In this document: piece after piece, positions 24,620 through 33,452 of the stretch | Numbering within the stretch: the stretch's first letter is position 1 | How the letters are laid out: every line of letters begins with the position of its first letter | NCBI GenBank assembly: GCA_934754415.1 | Contig: CAKVIS010000013.1 | Span: 1-38,667, forward strand | DNA length: 38,667 nucleotides | Source of the DNA: an uncultured Bulleidia sp. | Lineage (GTDB): Bacteria; Bacillota_I; Bacilli_A; Erysipelotrichales; Erysipelotrichaceae | Reading direction: 5' to 3' | Translations under genes and position numbers: made by a program | Notes under the pieces: generated by a model | What the model saw: only the letters and a program-made list of their open reading frames with translations | Databases searched by the model: none | What the model was told of the DNA's origin: nothing

Positions 24620-25905
24620 TATTTTTTAGGTGTAATAGCTTTCTGACCACCCATATATGGCTGTAATGGTTCAGGAATCTTTACAGAACCATTTGCCTGA
24701 AGATTATTCTCAACGAATGCAATCAACATTCTTGGTGGAGCTACTACAGTGTTATTTAATGTATGAGGGAAGTAATTACCATCTTTACCCTTTACACGAA
24801 TCTTTAGTCTTCTTGCCTGTGCATCACCTAAGTTAGAGCAGGAACCTACTTCAAAATATTTCTTTTGACGAGGAGACCAAGCTTCAACGTCACAGCTCTT
24901 AACCTTCAGATCAGCTAAATCACCAGAACAACATTCAAGTGTACGAACAGGGATATCCAATGTACGGAAGAAATCTACACTGTTCTTCCATAACTGATCA
25001 TACCAGTATTTAGAATCTTCTGGCTTACATACAACAACCATTTCCTGTTTTTCAAACTGGTGTACTCTGTATAATCCTCTTTCTTCAATACCGTGTGCAC
25101 CTACTTCTTTTCTGAAACATGGAGAATAAGAAGTTAATGTCTGAGGCAACTGATCTTCAGGAAGAATCTGATTGATAAATCTTCCTACCATAGAATGCTC
25201 AGAAGTACCAATCAGATATAAATCTTCTCCTTCAATCTTATACATCATATTCTGCATTTCAGCAAAAGACATTACACCGTTAACAACGTTACCATGAATC
25301 ATGAATGGAGGTACAAAATATGTAAATCCTCTGTTAATCATGAAGTCTCTTGCATATGCAAGAATAGAAGAATGTAATCTTGCAACATCTCCTTTTAAAT
25401 AATAAAAACCATTACCGGATGTTCTTCCTGCAGCATCGATATCCAGGCCATCTAATCTTTCCAGAATATCTGTGTGGTAAGGAATTTCATAGTCAGGAAC
25501 TACTGGTTCCCCAAATCTTTCAATTTCCTGGTTTTCAGAATCATCTTTACCAATTGGAACACTTGGATCAATGATGTTAGGAATAACCATCATCCTTTTA
25601 TTGATTTCTTCAGCAAGTTCTTCTTCTTTCTTACCGCAGGCATCCATTTCGTCACCAAGTTCTTTAACCTGTGCTTTTACTTGTTCTGCTTCGTCCTTCT
25701 TTCCTTCTTTCATTAACATACCGATGGATTTGGACATCTTGTTACGGTCAGCTCTTAAAGTATCTCCCTTTTGTTTAGTTTCGCGGAATTCTTTATCCAG
25801 CTGAGCAACTTCATCAACTAATACAAGTTTTTCATCCTGGAATTTCTTTTTAATGTTTTCTTTTACGATTTCAGGATTTGTACGAATAAGGTTAATATCA
25901 ATCAT
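24619..25905 (-). CDS. serS: Seryl-tRNA synthetase
   Basis: 428-aa class II synthetase that charges tRNA-Ser with serine. The N-terminal long coiled-coil arm (about residues 30-100, Lys/Glu-rich) grips the variable arm of the tRNA. Motif 2 reads FRKEVGAHGIEERGLYRVHQFEK and motif 3 LNNTVVAPPRMLIAFVENN. Start follows AGGAGG. Expression is controlled by a serine-type T-box. The gene is flanked by two parS sites. Confidence 0.97.
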   Translation of the reverse strand: MIDINLIRTNPEIVKENIKKKFQDEKLVLVDEVAQLDKEFRETKQKGDTLRADRNKMSKSIGMLMKEGKKDEAEQVKAQVKELGDEMDACGKKEEELAEEINKRMMVIPNIIDPSVPIGKDDSENQEIERFGEPVVPDYEIPYHTDILERLDGLDIDAAGRTSGNGFYYLKGDVARLHSSILAYARDFMINRGFTYFVPPFMIHGNVVNGVMSFAEMQNMMYKIEGEDLYLIGTSEHSMVGRFINQILPEDQLPQTLTSYSPCFRKEVGAHGIEERGLYRVHQFEKQEMVVVCKPEDSKYWYDQLWKNSVDFFRTLDIPVRTLECCSGDLADLKVKSCDVEAWSPRQKKYFEVGSCSNLGDAQARRLKIRVKGKDGNYFPHTLNNTVVAPPRMLIAFVENNLQANGSVKIPEPLQPYMGGQKAITPKK

Positions 25906-25921
25906 AATTCCTCCTAATACT

Positions 25922-26150
25922 ATAAAAACACATCTTCCTCAAAAGGGACGATGTGTTAATTCGCGGTGCCACCCTATTTACATATTGTTTCACGTGAAAC
26001 AATATATCTCTCATTTTATGGATAACGGACATTGCCGGAAGGTATTAACTTCTCTCAGAGATGGAATTCTACACATATTCTTATTCATTTACACCAACCA
26101 TGAATTCTCTATAAAGAATACAAATATACTAGTTCTCTTCAACGATTTGC
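25922..26150 (-). promoter_or_regulatory. T-box riboswitch controlling serS
   Basis: On the minus strand AGGGTGGCACCGCGA (25961-25975) is the T-box sequence. TGGC would pair with the GCCA end of tRNA-Ser, whose discriminator base is G. A terminator hairpin (25924-25957, ACACATC...GATGTGT then T5) follows. A candidate specifier TCC (Ser) is at 26063-26065 in GAATTCCA. AGTA-type and stem I sequences lie upstream. Uncharged tRNA-Ser would favour the antiterminator. A full parS palindrome sits between stem III and the antiterminator. Confidence 0.9.
25982..26005. promoter_or_regulatory. parS: parS site 2, inside the serS T-box leader
   Basis: TGTTTCACGTGAAACA at 25986-26001 is a perfect parS within a 24-base perfect palindrome. 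In the leader RNA it would fold as an extra hairpin 10 bases before the T-box sequence. Confidence 0.92.
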
Positions 26151-26156
26151 ACATTC

Positions 26157-26185
26157 ATTTAAGCATTCCAGCTTTTAAATGTCAA
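26157..26185 (-). promoter_or_regulatory. Promoter of the serS leader
   Basis: A perfect TTGACA (26180-26185) and a -10-like TTAAAT (26157-26162) are spaced by 17 bases on the minus strand, just after the gyrA terminator. Confidence 0.65.
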
Positions 26186-26196
26186 TGCATAAAGAA

Positions 26197-26217
26197 AAGA
26201 AGTTCAGAGAACTTCTT
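26197..26217 (-). terminator. Terminator of gyrA
   Basis: AAGAAGTTC and GAACTTCTT pair around a three-base loop, followed on the minus strand by TTCTTTAT. The gyrA stop codon overlaps the first arm. Confidence 0.75.
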
Positions 26218-28702
26218 ATTCTTCGGTTGTTTCAATTTCTTCCTCAACTTCAGGTTCTAAAATAGAGATATTAGATACCTTAGATCCTTCTTTCAGATTA
26301 ATCAGCTTCACACCACTGGATGCTCTTCCATGTGTATTTACCTGAGATAAACTGATACGGATAACAATACCGTCATCACTCATCAAGATACAGTCTTCAT
26401 CACCATTGACAGCTTTCAGACAAATCAGATTTCCTGTCTTATCCGTAATATTCAAGGCTTTTACACCCTTGGCACCTCTGTTAACAATTCTGAACTCTTC
26501 AATAGGTGTCTGTTTACCATAGCCATTTTCAGTAACAGTTAACAGGTATTTACCTTCATAATCTACAGCCATACCTACAACACTGCCACCATCGATATTA
26601 AATCCTTTCACACCCATGGAGGTTCTGCCTAATGGACGAATTGTATTTTCATTGAAACGAATAGCTTTACCATTGGAACCTGCAAGGATGATTTCATCAT
26701 CACCGTGCGTTCCTTTAACAAATGCAAGTTCATCATCTTCTCTTAAAGTTATAGCCTTCTTACCATTTTTCTGAATAGATTCAAATTCAGAAACAGGTGT
26801 TCTCTTTACAAGGCCATTCTTTGTACTGAAGAAGAGATACTGAATATCTTTTTCGTCTGTACTGTATGGAACCATTGCTTTAATCTTTTCTGTCTTGTCA
26901 ATGGCAATGATATTTACCATTGGAATACCTTTAGATGTTCTGGAAAATTCAGGAATATTATATCCCTTGATACGGAATACTCTTCCTTTATCTGTAAAGA
27001 TCAGAAGATGATCATGTGTAGACATATTGATAAACTGATCAATCACATCATCATTATGTAAATCCATTCCCTTGATACCACGTCCACCACGATTCTGTAC
27101 TTTATATGTATCTGTAGTCAGACGTTTCGCATACCCGTTGGAAGACAATGTAATGATTACATTCTGTACAGGAATCAGTTCTTCATCTTCCATGTCTACA
27201 GAAGCATCAATGATTTCTGTTTTTCTAGGGTTTCCATATGTATTCTTGATTTCAATCAGTTCCTCTTTCAGAATCTGAAGAACTCTGTCATGATTTGCGA
27301 GAATATCTTCCAGATCAGCAATCTTAATTAACAGATCCTGATATTCATTTTCAATCTTTTCTCTTTCCAGACCTGTCAGTCTTCTGAACTGCATGTCAAG
27401 AATAGCCTTTGCCTGAATTTCATCCAGATTGAAACCTTCCATTAAACGTGGCATCGCTTCATTGGCATCTTTACTGTTTCTGATGGTATGAATGATTGCA
27501 TCAAGATTATCTACAGCAATTCTCAAACCTTCCAGAATATGAGCTCTGTCTTTTGCCTTCTTTAAATCAAACTGAGTACGTCTTACAATAACTTCATCCT
27601 GGAATTTGATATACCCTTCTATCAATTGTTTCATAGAAGTCTGACGAGGAACTCCATCAAATAAAACGACGTTATTTACAGAAAAGTTACACTGCAGAGG
27701 AGTCATCTTATATAGCTGATTTAACAGAACTTCAGGCTGTACATCTTTACGTAATTCCATAACAATACGGATACCATCCATATTGGATTCATCTCTTAAA
27801 TCAGTAATACCTTCAATCTGTTTTTCACGTGCAAGTGCAGCAATCTTTTCTACCAGGGAAGCTTTATTGACAGTATATGGAATTTCATAAACAATAATAC
27901 GCTTCTTACCATTAGCCATATCTTCAATACGTGTTTTAGCACGCATGACAACAGCGCCTCTGCCTGTATCAAAAGATTTATAGATTCCGCTTCTTCCAAG
28001 AATATAGGCACCTGTAGGAAAATCCGGACCTTTGATATAATTCATCAGTTCACTTGTAGTGATTTCAGGATTATCCATCACAGCAATACAGCCATCAATA
28101 ACTTCTGCAAGATTATGTGGAGCTACATTGGTAGCCATACCTACGGCAATACCCATAGAACCATTGACAATAAGGTTTGGAAAACGAGATGGTAAAACTG
28201 TTGGTTCCTTTTCCTCACCATCATAGTTGTCAATCATATCTACTGTATCTTTATCAAGATCTCTTAACATTTCTACAGCAATCTTAGCCATACGTGCTTC
28301 GGTATAACGCATGGCCGCAGCACCATCGCCATCCATAGAACCAAAGTTACCATGTCCATCTACAAGTACTTCACGCATGTTCCAGTTCTGTGCCATGTAT
28401 ACAAGCGCACCATAAATAGAACTGTCACCATGAGGATGATATTTACCCATGGTATCACCAACAATACGTGCACATTTACGATATGGTTTATCAGGTCCGT
28501 TGTTCATCTCATTCATTGCATACAAGATACGTCTCTGAACAGGTTTTAAACCATCCCTGACATCAGGAAGTGCTCTTGCGACAATAACGGACATGGAGTA
28601 CTCTAAAAAGTCTCTGCGTATTTCTTTTGTAAGATCTGTTTCAGTAATATGTCCCGGATCAAAATTATCTTCATCAAATTCCATGAAATCATCAAATCCC
28701 AT
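26216..28702 (-). CDS. gyrA: DNA gyrase subunit A
   Basis: 828-aa subunit that cuts and rejoins DNA in the gyrase tetramer. The catalytic Tyr is Y133 in AAAMRYTEARM. Six-bladed C-terminal wrapping domain includes the gyrase box-like QNRGGRGIKG. The quinolone-determining segment reads HGDSSIYG: S94 (E. coli Ser83) is intact, but E. coli Asp87 corresponds to G98. An acidic tail (EPEVEEEIETTEE) ends the protein. It follows gyrB by 15 bases. Confidence 0.97.
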   Translation of the reverse strand: MGFDDFMEFDEDNFDPGHITETDLTKEIRRDFLEYSMSVIVARALPDVRDGLKPVQRRILYAMNEMNNGPDKPYRKCARIVGDTMGKYHPHGDSSIYGALVYMAQNWNMREVLVDGHGNFGSMDGDGAAAMRYTEARMAKIAVEMLRDLDKDTVDMIDNYDGEEKEPTVLPSRFPNLIVNGSMGIAVGMATNVAPHNLAEVIDGCIAVMDNPEITTSELMNYIKGPDFPTGAYILGRSGIYKSFDTGRGAVVMRAKTRIEDMANGKKRIIVYEIPYTVNKASLVEKIAALAREKQIEGITDLRDESNMDGIRIVMELRKDVQPEVLLNQLYKMTPLQCNFSVNNVVLFDGVPRQTSMKQLIEGYIKFQDEVIVRRTQFDLKKAKDRAHILEGLRIAVDNLDAIIHTIRNSKDANEAMPRLMEGFNLDEIQAKAILDMQFRRLTGLEREKIENEYQDLLIKIADLEDILANHDRVLQILKEELIEIKNTYGNPRKTEIIDASVDMEDEELIPVQNVIITLSSNGYAKRLTTDTYKVQNRGGRGIKGMDLHNDDVIDQFINMSTHDHLLIFTDKGRVFRIKGYNIPEFSRTSKGIPMVNIIAIDKTEKIKAMVPYSTDEKDIQYLFFSTKNGLVKRTPVSEFESIQKNGKKAITLREDDELAFVKGTHGDDEIILAGSNGKAIRFNENTIRPLGRTSMGVKGFNIDGGSVVGMAVDYEGKYLLTVTENGYGKQTPIEEFRIVNRGAKGVKALNITDKTGNLICLKAVNGDEDCILMSDDGIVIRISLSQVNTHGRASSGVKLINLKEGSKVSNISILEPEVEEEIETTEE

Positions 28703-28717
28703 AGTTACACCTCCCTA

Positions 28718-30724
28718 TTAGAAATCTAAGTTTTCTACAAAGTTTGCATTTTCAATGATGAAGTTCTTTCTAGGCTCAACTTCATCACCCATCAGCATGC
28801 TGAAATTTCTGTCAGCTTCTTCACCATCATCTACAGTGACTCTGATTAAAGTTCTGTTTTTTGGATCCATTGTGGTTTCCCATAACTGTTCAGGATTCAT
28901 TTCACCTAAACCTTTATATCTCTGAATAGACAAGTGAGAACCCATTTCTGCTTTAATTCTTTCAAGCTGATTATCTGTATAGGCATATTTCACGCTGTTA
29001 CCCTTCTGTACCTTATACAGAGGTGGTTGTGCGATATAGATATATCCCTGTTCCAATACAGGTTTCAGGAATCTATAGAAGAAGGTTAATAACAAAGTAC
29101 GTATATGTGCACCATCGACATCGGCATCGGTCATGATAACAATCTTGTTATATCTTAACTTGGAAGTATCTACTTCCTCTTTGATGCCACATCCAAAAGC
29201 TGTAACCATAGAACGAATTTCTGCATTATCAAATGCTCTTTCTTCTCTTGCTTTTTCAACGTTAAGAATCTTACCTCTTAATGGAAGAATAGCCTGATAG
29301 TGAGAATCTCTACCCTGTTTAGCAGAACCGCCGGCGGAGTCACCCTCGACAATATAAATTTCGCATATACTGCTGTCTTTACTGGAACAATCTGCTAATT
29401 TACCAGGTAAGGAACCAATTTCCAGAGGATTCTTTCTTCTGGTCATTTCTCTAGCTTTCTTAGCCGCAAGTCTTGCACGAGAGGCAAGAGAACATTTTTC
29501 TACAATCATTTTTGCTTCATCTGGATTTTCCATCAGGAATTTTTCCAGCTGAGAGCCAAAGATATCTGAAACAATCTTTCTGACTTCAGAGTTACCTAAT
29601 TTCGTCTTTGTCTGTCCTTCATACTGAGGATCAGGATGTTTGACAGAAATAACTGCTGTAATACCTTCTTTACAGTCATCTGTAGACAGATTTGGATCTT
29701 TATCTTTTAACAGTTTTGCATTTCTTGCATATTTATTAATTTCTCTGTTTAAAGCAAGATTAAAACCTTCCAGATGAGAACCACCTTCTACAGTATTGAT
29801 ATTATTACAGAATGTATAAATAGACTGATTATAGCCATCGTTGTACTGAATTGCAGCTTCTACCTGAATATTATTTTCATAGCCTTCAGCATATACAATA
29901 TCTGGATGTACAACAGTTTTATCTTTATTCAGATATTTTACATATTCCATCAAGCCGCCTTCATATAAGAATGCATATTTTTTCTTGGATTCTTCTGTCT
30001 GTCTTTCATCACAGAAAATCAGACGAATGCCTTTATTCAAAAAAGCTAACTGTCTTAGTCTGTTTTTAATGATGTCATGATCATATATTGTTGTTTCTGT
30101 GAAAATAGAAGGATCTGCTTTAAATCTGACACTGGATCCATGTTTATCTTTATCGCATGTACCAATAACCTTCAATTCTTCTACAGGATGTCCTCCGTTT
30201 TCAAAGCGTATAAAATACATCTTACCATCATGATATACAGTTACTTCCAGCCATGTAGCAAGTGCGTTAACAACAGAAGCACCTACACCATGCAGACCAC
30301 CTGAAATTTTATAGGCACCTCCACCAAACTTACCACCTGCATGAAGCACAGTGAAAATAGTTTCAATAGTAGATTTACCTGTCTTTTCATTCATACCTGT
30401 AGGCATACCACGTCCATCATCATCTACCTGTACGATATTCTCATTATCGACAGTTACAGTGACAGTACTTGCATATCCTGCCATTGCTTCATCGATACCG
30501 TTATCTACAATTTCCCATACCAGATGATGTAAACCTCTGCTGCTTGTAGATCCGATATACATACCAGGTCTTTTACGTACAGCTTCCAGTCCATCCAATA
30601 CCTGAATTTCAGAGTCATCATATTCTTCTGTTACTTTCATATCTAATTCCTTTCCAATAACAGCATTAGAAATATCTGATTCTTCTATTTCATTGTTTTC
30701 CTGTACTTTATTTTCTTCACTCAT
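28718..30724 (-). CDS. gyrB: DNA gyrase subunit B
   Basis: 668-aa ATPase subunit of gyrase. The GHKL ATP site is seen in EIVDNGIDEA, DDGRGMP and GGLHGVGASVVNAL. The Toprim domain shows EGDSAGGSAKQGRD and DADVDGAHIRTLLL. It is about 28 residues longer at the N-terminus than most homologues, an acidic, probably disordered extension. The ATG at 30724 has a perfect AAGGAGG and overlaps the recF stop. An internal in-frame ATG at 30640 has its own AAAGGA at seven bases and would give the usual length. Confidence 0.97.
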   Translation of the reverse strand: MSEENKVQENNEIEESDISNAVIGKELDMKVTEEYDDSEIQVLDGLEAVRKRPGMYIGSTSSRGLHHLVWEIVDNGIDEAMAGYASTVTVTVDNENIVQVDDDGRGMPTGMNEKTGKSTIETIFTVLHAGGKFGGGAYKISGGLHGVGASVVNALATWLEVTVYHDGKMYFIRFENGGHPVEELKVIGTCDKDKHGSSVRFKADPSIFTETTIYDHDIIKNRLRQLAFLNKGIRLIFCDERQTEESKKKYAFLYEGGLMEYVKYLNKDKTVVHPDIVYAEGYENNIQVEAAIQYNDGYNQSIYTFCNNINTVEGGSHLEGFNLALNREINKYARNAKLLKDKDPNLSTDDCKEGITAVISVKHPDPQYEGQTKTKLGNSEVRKIVSDIFGSQLEKFLMENPDEAKMIVEKCSLASRARLAAKKAREMTRRKNPLEIGSLPGKLADCSSKDSSICEIYIVEGDSAGGSAKQGRDSHYQAILPLRGKILNVEKAREERAFDNAEIRSMVTAFGCGIKEEVDTSKLRYNKIVIMTDADVDGAHIRTLLLTFFYRFLKPVLEQGYIYIAQPPLYKVQKGNSVKYAYTDNQLERIKAEMGSHLSIQRYKGLGEMNPEQLWETTMDPKNRTLIRVTVDDGEEADRNFSMLMGDEVEPRKNFIIENANFVENLDF

Positions 30725-31820
30725 CTGTTGGTCCTCCTTTTAGAGATACGGTTCCATTTACTATATGAAATTCCTGTATAGGGATATCTGCAATGGATGC
30801 AGGTATTTCCGTTGTTGTAAGTATGCATTGTTCTGCTTTTCTGCATATTTCCAGCAGTCTTTTCTGTACATGTATATCCAGTTCAGATAATACATCATCA
30901 AATAATAAAACAGCATCAATGCCAGTCTGTTGTTTTATGTAGTAATGTAAGGCAAGTTTCAAAGATAACAGAATCATTCTTTTCTGTCCCTGAGATGCTT
31001 TTTCTATTACATTCTGACCATTCATCAGAAATATAAAGTCTTCTCTGTGAATACCTGTAGTTGTGGTACGGTAATCCATATCTTTTTTTCTTGCGTTTTT
31101 ATGCAGTTGCACAAGATTTTCTTTTGTACAAGTCATTCCATCCAGACAACACAGGTACTGTATGTTTAAAGTGGTATCTGAGGCGTGAAACAGATACGTA
31201 AAATACTTCTGAATGGTCTCATTAAGACTTTGAATAATCTTTGTTCTTTCGTTGATTAAAACATATTCCTGTTCACTTAAAATCTCGTCTAAAGTATCCA
31301 GATAAATTTCATCTATCTTTGGCTGCTTCAGAAGAAAATTTCTTTTCTTTAATGTATCCTGAAATCTGTTTAATGCATAAATATACTTTCTGGATAATTT
31401 ACCTGCCTCCTGATTTATCAATTTTCTTCTTTCCATTGGAGAATCACTGAATAAACTCAGATCATCCGGAGAAAAGAAAATAACATTTAAATTGCCTATA
31501 AAATCACTGCTTCTGGATACCGGTTGATGATGCAGGAAAAGCGTTTTTCCTTTTTTATGTAAAACAGCTTTGATATCTGTCTTTTTATCATTTTCATATA
31601 CCTCACATTCCATGCTTGCAAAAGAACATCCGTCCTTAATCAATTTTTTATCATTTGATACCCTGTGAGATCTGGTTAAAGAAAGATAGACAAGGCTTTC
31701 AAGAAGATTTGTCTTTCCCTGGGCATTATTACCGGATAAGACATTAATTCCCTTTGAGAATGTGATAGAGCAGGATTCATAATTTCTGTAATTGTACAAA
31801 GTCAATGTATGTACAAACAT
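30717..31820 (-). CDS. recF: DNA repair protein RecF
   Basis: 367-aa SMC-like ATPase that acts with RecO and RecR at single-strand gaps. The P-loop GNNAQGKTN is at residues 30-38. The ABC signature is in EKASQGQKRMILLSLKLAL and Walker B in AVLLFDDVLSELD. Its start overlaps the yaaA stop by one base and its end overlaps gyrB by eight bases. Confidence 0.96.
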   Translation of the reverse strand: MFVHTLTLYNYRNYESCSITFSKGINVLSGNNAQGKTNLLESLVYLSLTRSHRVSNDKKLIKDGCSFASMECEVYENDKKTDIKAVLHKKGKTLFLHHQPVSRSSDFIGNLNVIFFSPDDLSLFSDSPMERRKLINQEAGKLSRKYIYALNRFQDTLKKRNFLLKQPKIDEIYLDTLDEILSEQEYVLINERTKIIQSLNETIQKYFTYLFHASDTTLNIQYLCCLDGMTCTKENLVQLHKNARKKDMDYRTTTTGIHREDFIFLMNGQNVIEKASQGQKRMILLSLKLALHYYIKQQTGIDAVLLFDDVLSELDIHVQKRLLEICRKAEQCILTTTEIPASIADIPIQEFHIVNGTVSLKGGPTDE

Positions 31821-32014
31821 TACCCAACTACATACTTCTTTCCATCCACGTAAACTATGTCACCTGGATATAATTTTCTTCCTCTGCGGTTTTCAGGTTC
31901 TCCGTTCACAGTAATATCTGCTTCCTGTGCCATGATTTTTGCCTGTCCACCTGTAGATGCAATGCCTAATAATTTAAGGAATTGCTGTAAGGTTATGTAT
32001 TCTGTTTTTAACAT
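31820..32014 (-). CDS. yaaA: Small S4-domain RNA-binding protein YaaA
   Basis: 64-aa protein made of one S4 domain: LKLLGIASTGGQAKIMAQEADITVNG and PGDIVYVDG are the typical elements. It lies between dnaN and recF as in most Bacillota; its ribosome-related function in Bacillus is known only in outline. Start follows AAGAGG. Confidence 0.92.
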   Translation of the reverse strand: MLKTEYITLQQFLKLLGIASTGGQAKIMAQEADITVNGEPENRRGRKLYPGDIVYVDGKKYVVG

Positions 32015-32053
32015 ATTGTAACCTCTTTTCTATTTGTGAAAATCACCAGTACA

Positions 32054-32062
32054 ATTATATCA
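32054..32062 (-). promoter_or_regulatory. Extended -10 promoter of yaaA-recF-gyrB-gyrA
   Basis: TGATATAAT on the minus strand, about 40 bases before yaaA and after the dnaN terminator. No clear -35. Identical in sequence to the dnaX element. Confidence 0.6.
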
Positions 32063-32114
32063 TAAAATGTATAAAAAAGCCTTTATTTTACCGCATTTTT
32101 CTAACTTGTGAAAG

Positions 32115-32146
32115 AAAAAAAACAGGTATTTTTTTTATACCTGTTT
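32115..32146 (-). terminator. Terminator of dnaA-dnaN
   Basis: AAACAGGTAT and ATACCTGTTT pair around seven A residues on the minus strand and are followed by a long T-run. It separates dnaN from the yaaA transcript. Confidence 0.88.
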
Positions 32147-32160
32147 CATAAGAATTTTTA

Positions 32161-33303
32161 TCAGTTATACGTTCTGATTGGAAGAGATAACTGCAGGATG
32201 GAATCATCATCCGGATTAGTTAAAATAAATGGTTTCATTTCACCAGAAAACTTAATGCAGATAGTATTTCCTTTTAAAGCTCTTGCGGCCTGCAGAACAT
32301 AAATACTTGAGAAAGAGATGTCTAAAGGTTCTCCTTCATACGTAGCACCATCCAGGGATAAGTTCTGCTTGAAGTCACCAATTTCCTGAGATTTATTAGA
32401 AATAAGAATTTCATCTTCAGAACACTGCAGTCTGTTGATAGACATATTGTCATTCTTGATAAACATACCTCTGTCAATGACACTGATTAACAGAGAACGA
32501 TCTACAGTTAAAGTTCTGTTAAATACAAGAGGACTGATTAATCTGTCAGCTTCAGGAAAGTTACCTTCCAATAGTCTTGTCTGTAAGACAATACCGTTTG
32601 CAGTAAACTGACACTTCTTTTCATTGTAGTTCATAGTAATAGAAGCTGTTTCATCCAGTAATAAGATAGATTTAACCTGAGCAAGACTCTTTGCAGGAAT
32701 TGTAAAAGTAACTTCTTTATCACTTTCAAAATCAATAATCTTTCTTGCTAAACGATAAGAGTCTGTACCGCAGCACTGTAACTTATTCTGTTTTAAAGAG
32801 AAGTTTACACCAGTCAAAATAGCTCTTTGTTCACTTGTACTTGTAGCAAAAGAAGTCTGTTCGATAATTTCAATCAATGTCTTTACAGGAAGTGTCATTT
32901 CATCTACAGGTTTGCTTAAATCGATTGTAGGATATTCACTTGCTTTCATACCATTGATTCTGAATTCAGCATTGTTACCTTTAAACATGGTAAATGCACC
33001 ATCAATCAATTCAATTTTTACAATATCTGAGTCAATCTTATGTACGATATCCAGCAGATATTTAGATTCAATGACAATAGAACCTGCTTCATTTACCTGA
33101 AGATTCAGATCTTCATCTGATTCGTTACTCAGTGTTTTCTGAATAGTAATGTCATTGTCGCTTGCAGTTAATACCATGACATTATCCTGAGTAACCTGCA
33201 TCTTAATACCTTTCAATGCAGGTAATGGAGTAGTTGAGGATATAGCGTGAGATACATCCTGTAAGGAATCATAAAATTTGTTTTTTGAAATAGTAAAGTT
33301 CAT
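32161..33303 (-). CDS. dnaN: DNA polymerase III beta sliding clamp
   Basis: 380-aa ring-forming processivity factor. The three-domain repeat is recognisable from the start MNFTISKNKFYDSLQDVSHAI and the end DDDSILQLSLPIRTY, which is the protein-binding pocket and C-terminal tail. LPVKTLIEIIEQTSFATSTSEQR is a family hallmark. Start follows GGGAGG. It lies 149 bases after dnaA across an origin segment. Confidence 0.97.
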   Translation of the reverse strand: MNFTISKNKFYDSLQDVSHAISSTTPLPALKGIKMQVTQDNVMVLTASDNDITIQKTLSNESDEDLNLQVNEAGSIVIESKYLLDIVHKIDSDIVKIELIDGAFTMFKGNNAEFRINGMKASEYPTIDLSKPVDEMTLPVKTLIEIIEQTSFATSTSEQRAILTGVNFSLKQNKLQCCGTDSYRLARKIIDFESDKEVTFTIPAKSLAQVKSILLLDETASITMNYNEKKCQFTANGIVLQTRLLEGNFPEADRLISPLVFNRTLTVDRSLLISVIDRGMFIKNDNMSINRLQCSEDEILISNKSQEIGDFKQNLSLDGATYEGEPLDISFSSIYVLQAARALKGNTICIKFSGEMKPFILTNPDDDSILQLSLPIRTYN

Positions 33304-33319
33304 GTGCTGCCTCCCTGGC

Positions 33320-33452
33320 TTTATATATATATTTATTTTTTATTTATTACTATTAGGACGGTGGAAAAGTGGAAAAGTAGTCAGAAACTCAATATTCATC
33401 GTATATTTTGATGGATATTGGATGTGGAAAACTTGTGGAAAGATGTGGAAAA
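33320..33452. other. oriC: Origin segment between dnaA and dnaN (probable unwinding region)
   Basis: Next to the dnaA stop are three boxes TGTGGAAAA, TGTGGAAAG and TGTGGAAAA (33423, 33434, 33444). Further on are two abutting weaker boxes (33360-33376), a short GC-containing spacer, then on the minus strand TAATAGTAATAA (33344-33355), four DnaA-trio-like triplets, and a pure A/T stretch (33320-33343). This order (boxes, GC spacer, trios, AT-rich) is that of the Bacillus unwinding element. The 20-bp sequence at 33390-33409 also occurs upstream of rsmG. Confidence 0.85.

Noticed and set aside
25853..26260. A 135-codon plus-strand frame across the serS leader
   Set aside because: It runs through the T-box, parS and a terminator on the opposite strand and has no ribosome site.
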